Numbered from the stretch's first letter, positions 1 through 6,338 are shown. The stretch is 8,606 nt of DNA from an uncultured Eggerthellaceae bacterium (GCA_934670115.1 CAKUOV010000065.1:1-8606), one strand, 5' to 3'. The notes: generated from the letters alone by a model not told the origin. Numbers and translations are program-made.

Positions 1-2
1 AC

Positions 3-1196
3 TCGGTGCTGTGGACCGACCACAACTACTCGACCACCTGCGAGATGCTCGCCCGATTCCGCAAGATATTCGGCAGGCGCGTGGGCGACCCCGACGCGCG
101 CAGGGCGATAAACAGGCGCGTGTCCGACGCGAAGAGCAAGACCGCCCAGGAGAGCTACGAGTTCTCCAACGGCGGCGTCCTCTGCTTCAGCACCCGCACC
201 GATTCCGCGTCGCTGGGCTACAGCTTCGACGTGATCATCTACGACGAGGCGCAGCTTCTGACCAAATCGCAGGCGCAGACGCTGAACCCGACCACGACGC
301 ACGCACCGCACAAGAACTCGCAGCTCGTGTACGTCGGCACGCCGACACGCGCGGGCTGCCCGGCAGACCGCTTCAAGGAGCTTCGCGAGGAAGCCTGGGG
401 CGATTCGCCCGGAGACGACATGTGCTGGCTCGAATACGGGGTGGACGAGGTGGGCGACCCGCTTGACGAATCGCGTTGGTACGCCGCGAACCCATCCCTC
501 GCCGAAGGGCTCGTTGAGGTCGAGGACGTGCGCACGGGCGTCATGGGCATGAAGGGCGACGACCTGGCGATAGCCCAGGAATACCTGGGCTACTGGCTTC
601 CCCCGCAGGAGCAGGCGGAAAGGCCGCTCATCGGGGAAGAGCTGTGGCGCGAGACGCTCATAGACGATTCGGCCGTACCAAGCGACTTCTCGAAGGTCGC
701 CTACGGCGTGAAGTTCAGCGCGGACGGCAGCACCGTATCGGTCGCCGTGGCAGCGGCGAGCGGCGGGAAGGTCCATGTCGAGCTGCCGTTCTGCGAGAAC
801 ACAGCGCGCGGCACCAGATGGCTCGTGAGCTGGCTTGCGGTGCGCGCGGGAAAGGCGTGCGCCGCCGTGATAGACGGCAAGAGCGGGGCGGGAACGCTCT
901 GCGACAGGCTGCGAGAGATGGGCGTGCCGGGAAGCTACGTGATGAGGCCGACCGCCGACCAGGCGATAACGGCCGCGAACCTCGTGTACGAGGCGGCTGG
1001 CACGGACGGGCTGACGCACGTCGCCTGCCCCGCGCTCGACCTGTCGGCAGCGACCGCGACCCGCCGCGAGATAGGAAAGGGCGGCGGCTGGGGCTTCGGC
1101 GGCGAGAACTCGACGCCCATAGAGGCCGCGGGCCTCGCGATGCTCGGACTGGCCGCATCGAAGCGAAACCCCAAGAGGAAGGCGAAAGTGACCTGA
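3..1196 (+). CDS. terL: Phage terminase large subunit (5' end outside window)
   Basis: ATPase and nuclease of the packaging motor that cuts concatemeric phage DNA and drives it through the portal into the prohead. The open frame enters from the window edge; the GTG at 6 is only the first possible start inside the window, so the Walker A region lies upstream. Seen here: a Walker B motif, VIIYDEAQ, at 231-254, a coupling-motif-like VYVGTPT around 330-350, and a C-terminal RNase H-like nuclease half with Asp in FSADGS (codon 723) and Asp in VIDGKSG (codon 873). The region where the third acidic metal ligand usually sits reads GGENSTPIEAAGLA (about 1098-1142); where many relatives have D-x-S/T-P it has N-S-T-P, so the ligand may be the neighbouring Glu. 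The stop overlaps the portal start (TGATG), implying translational coupling. The family call is confident; the exact TerL subfamily is not determined. Confidence 0.93.
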   Translation, partial: SVLWTDHNYSTTCEMLARFRKIFGRRVGDPDARRAINRRVSDAKSKTAQESYEFSNGGVLCFSTRTDSASLGYSFDVIIYDEAQLLTKSQAQTLNPTTTHAPHKNSQLVYVGTPTRAGCPADRFKELREEAWGDSPGDDMCWLEYGVDEVGDPLDESRWYAANPSLAEGLVEVEDVRTGVMGMKGDDLAIAQEYLGYWLPPQEQAERPLIGEELWRETLIDDSAVPSDFSKVAYGVKFSADGSTVSVAVAAASGGKVHVELPFCENTARGTRWLVSWLAVRAGKACAAVIDGKSGAGTLCDRLREMGVPGSYVMRPTADQAITAANLVYEAAGTDGLTHVACPALDLSAATATRREIGKGGGWGFGGENSTPIEAAGLAMLGLAASKRNPKRKAKVT

Positions 1197-2629
1197 TGGC
1201 ATTAACCGTACCGTACGCCGTCGCATCGGCCGACGGCCTGAAACCGGAGCACCGCGAGACGGTGCTCTCGCTGCTCAACAACTGGAGGGACCACTACTCG
1301 AACAACATGCTGCGATCGCAGTACTACGAGATGCGCAACATGCTCAAGGACCTGGGAATCTCCGTGCCCGACTCGCTGCAAAACCTCGAAGTCGCCTGCG
1401 GCTGGGGCTACAAGTGCGTCGAGGTCATGCGCGACCACGTGTCGTTCGACGGATTCACCGCGCCCGAGAACCCCGATGTTGAGACCGTGTTAAAACAGGT
1501 TTCCCGCCGCAACTTCATGGGCACGAGGGTCGGCAAGGCGGTCAACTCCGCGCTCAAGTACTGCTTCAGCATGTGGGTCGTGACCGCAGACGACGACGGC
1601 CACGCGAAGATAACGGCCTACCCTCCGACCCTGTGCACGGGCATCTGGGACGATTCGGGCGAGTGCCTGTCGGCTGGCATGTGGGTGGTATCCTTCGCGA
1701 AGGAGGGGGGAAGGCGGACGAACCGCCCGAACTGGGTGGACGTCATGCTTCCCGACTGCCTCATCCGACTCAAGGCCGACGATGGGGGCAGGTGGTCCGC
1801 CGAGTACGTGGAGCACGGCCTGGGCATCGTCCCCATGTTCGTGATGCCCTACAACCCCGACGACGACCGCCCGTTCGGCGTGTCGCGCATCAACTCGGAG
1901 GTGCGCTGGCTCATAGACTGCGCCATGCGCGCGAACGTCAACGAGGAAATCGCGGCCGCCTTCGCCGCGTCGACCCAGAAGTACCTGCTCGGCACCGACG
2001 GCGACGCATTCGAGGACAAGACGAAGTGGAGCGCGTTCATCGGCTCCATCTTCGAGGTCTCGATGAACAGCGAGGGGCAGATTCCGCAGTTCGGGCAGCT
2101 CACGCAGCCCAGCATGCAGCCCATGACCGAGCACTTCGCCAACCTCTGCAAGCGCATGAGCGCGGCGACGGGCATCCACGTGGGGCAGTTCGGCATCATG
2201 AGCGACAACCCGAGCAGCGCGGACGCCATATACCTGGAGAACTCCCCGCTCATACTCAAGTGCAAGAGCTTCATCAAGGAGGCGAAGGCGGCGCTCTCCC
2301 GCGTGGCGGTGGCGGCGGTCGCGACCGAGCTCGGCATGAGCTACGGCGATGCCGAGGAAGCCTGCGACGTGTCGGTGAACTTCCTGAACCCCGCGATGCC
2401 GACGCTTGCGCAGCAGACCGACAGCTCCATCAAGCTCGCGTCCGTGGTGGATGGCTTCGCCGGCACGCCGACGTTCTGGAGACTCAACGGCCTGGACGAC
2501 GACGAGGTGAGGAACGTTGTGTCGGAAATCAGGCGCAACGTCACGAAGTCTGCTGCGTTCGACCTGATGGCGGGCGTGCGGCAGGCGTCGGATGCGGCGG
2601 CGTCGGATGCGGCGGCGTCGGATGATTAA
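1196..2629 (+). CDS. Phage portal protein (SPP1 gp6-like)
   Basis: The dodecameric portal is the vertex through which DNA enters and leaves the head, and it docks terminase and later the neck proteins. From the ATG at 1196 the protein is 477 aa, a usual size for the SPP1-type family. Recognisable features are an N-terminal helical segment with LLNNWRDHYSNN, the RPFGVSRI motif (about 1869-1892) common in these portals, and SSADAIYLENSPLI (about 2215-2256), which matches the family's conserved S-A-D-A-I segment. The start overlaps the terminase stop, with a purine-rich AGAGGAAGG at 1174-1182; the spacing is long, so coupling to terminase translation probably matters. The frame is open further upstream to 644, but that part is out-of-frame shadow of terL. 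The C-terminus ends in a short tandem repeat (SDAAA units) that also encodes the start region of the next gene. Confidence 0.93.
   Translation: MALTVPYAVASADGLKPEHRETVLSLLNNWRDHYSNNMLRSQYYEMRNMLKDLGISVPDSLQNLEVACGWGYKCVEVMRDHVSFDGFTAPENPDVETVLKQVSRRNFMGTRVGKAVNSALKYCFSMWVVTADDDGHAKITAYPPTLCTGIWDDSGECLSAGMWVVSFAKEGGRRTNRPNWVDVMLPDCLIRLKADDGGRWSAEYVEHGLGIVPMFVMPYNPDDDRPFGVSRINSEVRWLIDCAMRANVNEEIAAAFAASTQKYLLGTDGDAFEDKTKWSAFIGSIFEVSMNSEGQIPQFGQLTQPSMQPMTEHFANLCKRMSAATGIHVGQFGIMSDNPSSADAIYLENSPLILKCKSFIKEAKAALSRVAVAAVATELGMSYGDAEEACDVSVNFLNPAMPTLAQQTDSSIKLASVVDGFAGTPTFWRLNGLDDDEVRNVVSEIRRNVTKSAAFDLMAGVRQASDAAASDAAASDD
2584..2624 (+). repeat. 15-nt tandem repeat spanning the portal/MuF gene overlap
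   Basis: The unit GCGTCGGATGCGGCG is repeated 2.7 times with no mismatch. In the portal frame it encodes SDAAA units just before the stop; in the next gene's frame it encodes MRRRR units, so each copy carries an in-frame ATG (2592, 2607, 2622). Because 15 is a multiple of 3, gain or loss of a unit keeps both frames open. Confidence 0.9.
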
Positions 2630-3770
2630 CTGGAAAGAGTTCGACGCCTACAATCGAGAGGTTGCGAGGCTCGGCAACGAAGCCGCATCCAACGTGGAGG
2701 AATCCATCATGGGATGGTGCCGCGAGCACGAGTCGGCCACCGTCGCGGAGAAGCGCGAGGCCGCCAAGCTCATCATGGAGGGCTTCGTGCAGGCTTACGA
2801 CGACACGGCCGCGAAGTTCGCCGCCGATTGGTACGACTACCGCGCGGAGAAGAGCGGAGCCAGGCTCGACCAGGCCATAACCACGACCACGTACAGCCCG
2901 AAATCGGTCGACGACGTGGCGCGCTACCAGGCGAAGAAGCTGCTCGACGGAGATGATGCGGCTTTCGCCAAGGCTTGCGGCGAGTACGCCCGAAACGACC
3001 TGTTCCGAAGCCTGAACGAGACCATCATGGACAACGTGGGGCGGGACAGGGACAAGGGCGCGAGGTTCGCGCGCATCCCCACGGGATTCGAGACCTGCAC
3101 GTTCTGCCTGATGCTGGCGAGCCGCGGCGCGGTCTACCGCACGAGGAAGTCCGCAGGCGAGTTCAAGCATTTCCACCGAGGATGCGACTGCAAGGTGGTG
3201 CCCAGCTTCGACCCCGATCCCGACGCCGAGGTGGTCGAGGGGGTTCGGCCTAAGGAGCTGTACGGGCGCTATAAGCAGTTCAAGGAGATAGACGAGACCG
3301 AAGGGCTGAGTTCCGCAGAGAAGGACGAGCTCAAGCGAAAGATCATCGATGGCGGCAAGGCATCGGAGAGGGTTGTTGTCCGCATGCTGAAATCCGGGGA
3401 AATCGAGGACGCCTCGGACGTGTATGTTCCGACATCCTCCGAGGTGCCAAACTGGCTAAGTGGAACAAATAGAAACAGGCATGCAAAGAGACACGCCGCC
3501 GAATACGGTGTCGATTACAGGTCACGGAACGGGCAAGAGGAATATAATGACATCATGTCCGAAGTAATAGACGCTGCTGATTCGGTTGTTCTCGTTGATG
3601 GCATAGGAGGTCAGAATGGCCAAGTGTGCGCAGTTTACTTTAGAGGTATAGATATAGCAGTCGTCAACATCGAGGAGAATATCAGAGTCACGCTGTTTAA
3701 GTACGAGAAGGGAAGGAGTAACCGATATGGAGCACTTTGGGATAAGGTACGAGAACGATTTGACCGATAA
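2622..3770 (+). CDS. MuF-like minor head protein with C-terminal BECR-type nuclease toxin domain
   Basis: From the ATG at 2622 the protein is 382 aa; in-frame ATGs at 2592 and 2607 lie inside the repeat and would add arginine-rich residues. I prefer 2622 because MINWKEFDAYN looks like a natural N-terminus and the overlap with the portal is only 8 nt, but no start has a strong Shine-Dalgarno sequence. Residues 1-220 resemble actinobacterial phage minor head (MuF/VG23-like) proteins: long helices, then RIPTGFETCTFCLMLASRGA and a Cys/His cluster (C159, C162, H183, H185, C188, C190) that could bind metal. A helical, charged linker follows. Residues about 277-382 form a separate domain: RHAKRHAAEYG, then EEYNDIMSEVIDAADSVV, then the strands VCAVYFRGIDIAVVNI and RVTLFKYEKGRSN. 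This order of a His/Lys/Arg helix, helix, paired strands and V-T-x-F-K is typical of phage BECR-fold RNases (barnase/EndoU/colicin E5/RelE group). Local GC falls to about 47% over 3421-3720. MuF proteins are present in low copy in the virion, so the toxin may be injected with DNA. The minor-head call is confident; the nuclease is inferred from pattern only. Confidence 0.82.
   Translation: MINWKEFDAYNREVARLGNEAASNVEESIMGWCREHESATVAEKREAAKLIMEGFVQAYDDTAAKFAADWYDYRAEKSGARLDQAITTTTYSPKSVDDVARYQAKKLLDGDDAAFAKACGEYARNDLFRSLNETIMDNVGRDRDKGARFARIPTGFETCTFCLMLASRGAVYRTRKSAGEFKHFHRGCDCKVVPSFDPDPDAEVVEGVRPKELYGRYKQFKEIDETEGLSSAEKDELKRKIIDGGKASERVVVRMLKSGEIEDASDVYVPTSSEVPNWLSGTNRNRHAKRHAAEYGVDYRSRNGQEEYNDIMSEVIDAADSVVLVDGIGGQNGQVCAVYFRGIDIAVVNIEENIRVTLFKYEKGRSNRYGALWDKVRERFDR
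3713..3718 (+). promoter_or_regulatory. Ribosome binding site for the immunity candidate, inside the toxin coding region
   Basis: AAGGAG lies 8 nt before the ATG at 3727, within the last 60 nt of the toxin domain's coding sequence. Ribosomes can therefore start the small acidic protein independently while still reading the same message as the toxin. Confidence 0.7.
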
Positions 3771-4071
3771 GTTCAGCGAGTACATCATTGATTCGGTTGA
3801 CCTCCTTAACGCGCAGCTTGCGCATCGTGATTTGGCCTTCTTTTTTGACACGGTTGATGTTGACCAACAGGTCATCGGCGGCATGCATTGCGAGGACATG
3901 TTCGGCTGGGTGGTCCCGAATGGCATCGTCAAGGATTTCGAGCCGATTTGGCTGGCTGGCAATGATAGGGAGCTTGAAGGGTACGACTACGTCTGTGCGA
4001 GCTGGGAAGACCGAGACGGCTTCCCGCACGCAGTCATCGACGGCGAGCTTCCCGAGGAAGCTTACGAATGA
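3727..4071 (+). CDS. Small acidic protein, candidate immunity protein for the MuF toxin
   Basis: 114 aa with 27 Asp/Glu against 6 Lys/Arg by direct count, so strongly negative. No signal peptide or membrane segment is visible, which fits a cytoplasmic protein. It starts 44 nt before the toxin gene ends, in another frame, with its own good ribosome binding site. That is the classic arrangement for an immunity gene made together with its toxin. An acidic protein is a plausible inhibitor of an RNase, since several nuclease inhibitors (barstar, colicin immunity proteins) are acidic and mask the basic active site. I do not recognise a named family. Its base composition (about 50% GC over most of its length) matches the toxin domain rather than the capsid genes, which suggests the two travelled together. 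The role is inferred from position and charge. Confidence 0.65.
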   Translation: MEHFGIRYENDLTDKFSEYIIDSVDLLNAQLAHRDLAFFFDTVDVDQQVIGGMHCEDMFGWVVPNGIVKDFEPIWLAGNDRELEGYDYVCASWEDRDGFPHAVIDGELPEEAYE

Positions 4072-4095
4072 AACGCGATTTTTCAGGAGGCTCGC

Positions 4096-4464
4096 ATGGC
4101 ATCGGATGATTTCGAGGTTGTGACTTTCAAAATCCTATCGTACCTGTACCGGTGCATGAAGGGCGGTAAGAAGGTAGATATCGCCGCGCTGCGCCAGCTC
4201 GTCGGGTGCAACGAGGCGTATTTCGGCGCGGTCGTCAGGAGCCTCCAGTCGAAGGGGTACGTCGAGGGTTTCTTGTTCGACGGTCTCTCGGGCGTCGTGA
4301 TCGACTCGCCGAACTTGGCTGCCATGTCTGACCCCATGATTACCATGGATGGGGCGATATACGTGGGCGAGAACTCGCGCATGCGCAAGGCCGCTGATTT
4401 CGCCGGGCACGCATTCGACGTCGCCCTCTCCGCTGCGGTCAAGGCCGCCGCATCGCGCATCTGA
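4096..4464 (+). CDS. YjcQ-like winged-helix phage protein
   Basis: 122 aa, preceded by a perfect AGGAGG at 4085-4090, 5 nt before the ATG. The N-terminal 60 residues look like a winged helix-turn-helix: FKILSYLYRCMKG, then DIAALRQLVGCNEAYFGAVVRSLQSKGYVEGF, then a short beta wing. The middle (LAAMSDPMITMDGAIYVGEN) resembles the I-T-x-x-G-x-x-Y-L-x-x-N segment of YjcQ-type proteins, a small family often found in phages, frequently beside minor head genes. The last 40 residues are an alanine-rich helix. The role in this family is unknown; a regulator or a DNA-binding accessory is possible. It is the last gene before the terminator, so it is probably on the same transcript as toxin and immunity candidate, and a second part in that system cannot be excluded. 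Confidence 0.6.
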   Translation: MASDDFEVVTFKILSYLYRCMKGGKKVDIAALRQLVGCNEAYFGAVVRSLQSKGYVEGFLFDGLSGVVIDSPNLAAMSDPMITMDGAIYVGENSRMRKAADFAGHAFDVALSAAVKAAASRI

Positions 4465-4511
4465 CGCGCGGACGCCGAAGCAAGCAAACACAAGACAAAA
4501 GACAATCCGTA

Positions 4512-4532
4512 AAGGCCCCATCTCGGGGCCTT
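4512..4532 (+). terminator. GC-rich hairpin before the terminator
   Basis: An 8-bp perfect stem, AAGGCCCC (4512-4519) paired with GGGGCCTT (4525-4532), with a 5-nt loop. Only a weak T run follows (TTCGTT), so alone it is a poor intrinsic terminator. It sits 9 nt before the stronger terminator and may act as the first half of a tandem terminator or as an mRNA 3' end stabiliser. Confidence 0.65.
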
Positions 4533-4541
4533 CGTTGATTC

Positions 4542-4567
4542 AAGCCATCCGCACGGGTGGCTTTTTT
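4542..4567 (+). terminator. Rho-independent terminator after the toxin/immunity/YjcQ genes
   Basis: Stem AAGCCATCC (4542-4550) pairs with GGGTGGCTT (4555-4563), nine pairs including one T-G wobble, loop GCAC, followed by six consecutive T (4562-4567). It separates packaging/portal/toxin genes from scaffold/capsid genes. No convincing promoter is visible between it and the scaffold gene, so capsid expression may depend on read-through or antitermination. Confidence 0.85.
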
Positions 4568-4616
4568 CATACAGTAACGTGCCCCGCACGGGGCGAAACG
4601 AAGCGCCGCACGGCGC
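4549..4616 (+). promoter_or_regulatory. Structured leader: three hairpins with a shared CCGCACGG core
   Basis: The octamer CCGCACGG occurs at 4549-4556, 4584-4591 and 4606-4613, each time as the top of a hairpin with loop GCAC. The first is the terminator stem. The second is GCCCC-GCAC-GGGGC (4581-4594). The third is GCGCC-GCAC-GGCGC (4603-4616). The outer stem bases differ but stay complementary, which argues for RNA structure rather than simple sequence duplication. The third hairpin ends 4 nt before the scaffold gene's AGGAGG (4621-4626), so folding or a bound protein could affect translation of scaffold and capsid. The function is inferred. Confidence 0.5.
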
Positions 4617-4631
4617 GAGAAGGAGGCAAGC

Positions 4632-5138
4632 ATGGAATACGCCACCCAGGAGCAGGCAGAGCAGCAGGAAGCCGGCGAAGCCCAGGAGAAGGACTACAAG
4701 GCCCTCTACGAGGAGGCCGTGAAGGAGTCCCGAAAATGGGAGAAGCGCAGCAAGGAGAACCTGGCCCAGCTCAACGGCCTGAAGGAATCCCAGGGAAAGC
4801 CCGACCCCACTATCGAGGAGCGCATCGCCGCGCTCGAGAAGGAGAACGGCGACCTCAAGGCCGCATCCGCGCGCGCCGCGCTGGTGGATTCCGTCGCGAA
4901 GGCGACAGGTCTCGACCGCGCGATCGTGGCGACGCTGAGCGGAGCTGACGAGGACGCGCTCACCGAGCAGGCGGAGGCAATCGCCGCCATCGCCAAGCCG
5001 AGGGGCGGCGCGCCGAGCGTTCCCGAGGCTGGAATCAAGCAGAAGCCAGGCAAGCCGTCCAAGAAGGACATCCTCGGAATCGAGGACAAGAAAGAACGCA
5101 TGGCGGCCATCGCCGCCAACATAGACCTCTTCAAGTAA
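4632..5138 (+). CDS. Capsid scaffolding protein
   Basis: 168 aa, directly upstream of the major capsid gene, with AGGAGG at 4621-4626. The composition is that of a scaffold: highly charged and helical, rich in Glu, Lys, Ala and Gln, no hydrophobic core pattern until mid-protein, with a predicted coiled coil over about residues 18-80 (YKALYEEAVKESRKWEKRSK and IEERIAALEKENGDLKAASA). The Pro/Lys-rich stretch KQKPGKPSKKDILGIEDKKE precedes a short C-terminal helix ending in DLFK, a suitable capsid-binding tail. It would direct shell assembly and then leave the prohead. No protease gene is seen nearby, so release without cleavage is more likely. It resembles the DUF4355/GP20-type scaffolds in size and layout, but the family is not proven. 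Confidence 0.83.
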   Translation: MEYATQEQAEQQEAGEAQEKDYKALYEEAVKESRKWEKRSKENLAQLNGLKESQGKPDPTIEERIAALEKENGDLKAASARAALVDSVAKATGLDRAIVATLSGADEDALTEQAEAIAAIAKPRGGAPSVPEAGIKQKPGKPSKKDILGIEDKKERMAAIAANIDLFK

Positions 5139-5157
5139 GAGGGGAAAGGGGCCAAAC

Positions 5158-6003
5158 ATGCCCGATATCAAGACACTTGCGGCAGCACGCAACGTAGACC
5201 TGGTCGACACCTTCACCAAGTCCCTCAACAAGCTCTCGATGATGCTCTCCGCATGCGAGCCGATCAAGGCCGCAGCCGGCGAGACGCTGCACCACAAGAA
5301 GATCACCGGCAAGCTCTCCGCCGAAGCGTACACCGAGGGCCAGGCAATCCCCGTGTCCAGCTACACGTGGGAGGACATCAAGACCTACGAGGTCGGAATC
5401 AAGCCGTACCGCAAGCAGACGACCTTGCAGGAGATCAAGAAGCGCGGCTACGACAACGCCGTAGATAAGACCGACGCCGCGATGCTCTCCGACATCCAGC
5501 GCGACATCAAGAAGAGCCTCGTGGGCATCCTCGGCGGCGAGGGCGTGACCGCAGTGACCGGCAAGAGCCTCACCGCTACCGCAGCGACCGCATGGGCGAC
5601 GCTCTCCAACGCGGTCGAGGATTACGGCTTCGGCGACGTCGATGCCGTGTTCTTCGTCAACCCGCTGGACTTCGCCAAGCAGATCGGCGAATCCGAGGTG
5701 TTCTCCGCCTTCGGCATCTCCTACATCGAGAACTGGGCCGGGCTGGGCACGCTGGTCTCTACCGGCACGGTAGCGGCAGGCACCATCTACGCCACAGTGA
5801 AGAACAACGTGAAGGTCTACACCGCCCCCACCGACGGCGACGACCTGTTCGACTTCTACACGGATGAGAGCGGCCTTATCTCCGTATCCCATGCCGCGAC
5901 CCTCAATTCCATCACCTACGACACCGTCGCCTACACGGGCTTCGTGTTCTTCGCGGAATACGTCGACTTCATCGTGAAGGGCACCATCGCGGCGACGGCA
6001 TAA
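5158..6003 (+). CDS. Major capsid protein (HK97-fold expected)
   Basis: 281 aa, following scaffold by 19 nt with a purine-rich GAGGGGAAAGGGG upstream of the ATG. The position, size and composition (few Cys, many Ala/Thr/Gly, beta-rich second half) fit a non-cleaved HK97-fold shell protein. Recognisable features: an N-terminal helical arm (residues 1-40, LVDTFTKSLNKLSMMLSACEPI), an E-loop-like stretch with HHKKITGKLSAEAYTEGQAI, a spine-helix region around residues 105-125, the P/A-domain segment DAVFFVNPLDFAKQIGESEV (about residues 161-180), and a C-terminal YTGFVFFAEYVDFIVKGTI. It is probably the most abundant virion protein. I am confident of the role; the exact capsid family is not assigned. 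Confidence 0.9.
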   Translation: MPDIKTLAAARNVDLVDTFTKSLNKLSMMLSACEPIKAAAGETLHHKKITGKLSAEAYTEGQAIPVSSYTWEDIKTYEVGIKPYRKQTTLQEIKKRGYDNAVDKTDAAMLSDIQRDIKKSLVGILGGEGVTAVTGKSLTATAATAWATLSNAVEDYGFGDVDAVFFVNPLDFAKQIGESEVFSAFGISYIENWAGLGTLVSTGTVAAGTIYATVKNNVKVYTAPTDGDDLFDFYTDESGLISVSHAATLNSITYDTVAYTGFVFFAEYVDFIVKGTIAATA

Positions 6004-6017
6004 GCAAAGGAGCAGAC

Positions 6018-6338
6018 ATGATTGCAACCGTGACATACCCGTACCGCGACCGCGAGACGCTTGAGGTCCACCACACGGGCGACGAGGTGGAGCTCACCGC
6101 AGAGCGATTCGCCGAGCTGTCCGCCGAAGGCTACGTGGACGCGCCCGAGGACGCAAAGCCCGAAGAGCCCGAAGAATCCGAAGAGCAGCAGGAACCTGAG
6201 CCCGAAGAGCCCGAAGAATCCGAGCAGCCCCAGGAGATGACCGCCGCGCAGATGCGCGCGGAAATCGAGTCGATGGGCGGCTTCGCGCCGAAGAAGGCGA
6301 CCAAGGCGCAGCTTGCCGAGCTGATGGAGTCGCTGTGA
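6018..6338 (+). CDS. Small acidic head-region protein with HeH/LEM-like C-terminus
   Basis: 106 aa, with AAAGGAG at 6006-6012. There are three parts: residues 1-40, a small beta-rich domain (MIATVTYPYRDRETLEVHHT to EGYV) of a kind seen in many phage proteins between capsid and connector genes; residues 41-73, a Pro/Glu-rich linker containing PEEPEESE twice; and residues 74-106, a helix-loop-helix (MTAAQMRAEIESMGG, then KKATKAQLAELMESL) resembling HeH/LEM or SAP-type motifs, which often bind DNA. The role is unknown. Its place suggests a minor head, head-fibre or neck component, or an assembly factor. The stop codon overlaps the next start (GTGA). Confidence 0.75.
   Translation: MIATVTYPYRDRETLEVHHTGDEVELTAERFAELSAEGYVDAPEDAKPEEPEESEEQQEPEPEEPEESEQPQEMTAAQMRAEIESMGGFAPKKATKAQLAELMESL
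6157..6223 (+). repeat. In-frame direct repeat encoding PEEPEESE twice
   Basis: A 25-nt block (6157-6181) recurs exactly at 6199-6223, offset 42 nt or 14 codons, within the acidic linker of the small head protein. The offset keeps the frame, so copy number could change without breaking the gene. It looks like a flexible spacer. Confidence 0.85.

Noticed and set aside
644..1195. The upstream extension of the portal open frame
   Set aside because: The sequence before 1196 is Arg-rich shadow of the terminase gene; the portal family start fits the ATG at 1196, coupled to the terminase stop.
3090..3200. The Cys/His cluster in the minor head protein as an HNH nuclease or zinc-finger toxin
   Set aside because: The C-x2-C then H-x-H-x2-C-x-C arrangement with RG...FH.GCDC is a normal part of MuF/VG23-like minor head proteins and lacks the spacing of an HNH active site.
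4530..4580. A possible promoter (TTGATT near 4535 and TACAGT near 4570) for scaffold and capsid
   Set aside because: The spacing is about 29 nt, far from the usual 17, and both elements fall around the terminator hairpin.
4083..5333. A 416-codon open frame on the minus strand across the YjcQ-like gene, terminator and scaffold
   Set aside because: It runs antisense to three well-supported genes and a terminator, has no matching ribosome binding site or recognisable domain, and is Leu/Arg/Gly-rich as expected for a shadow frame in GC-rich DNA.
5131..6036. A 301-codon minus-strand open frame opposite the major capsid gene
   Set aside because: It exactly mirrors the capsid gene; its Val/Gly/Asp/His-rich sequence is the usual complement of a GC-rich gene and resembles no protein I know.
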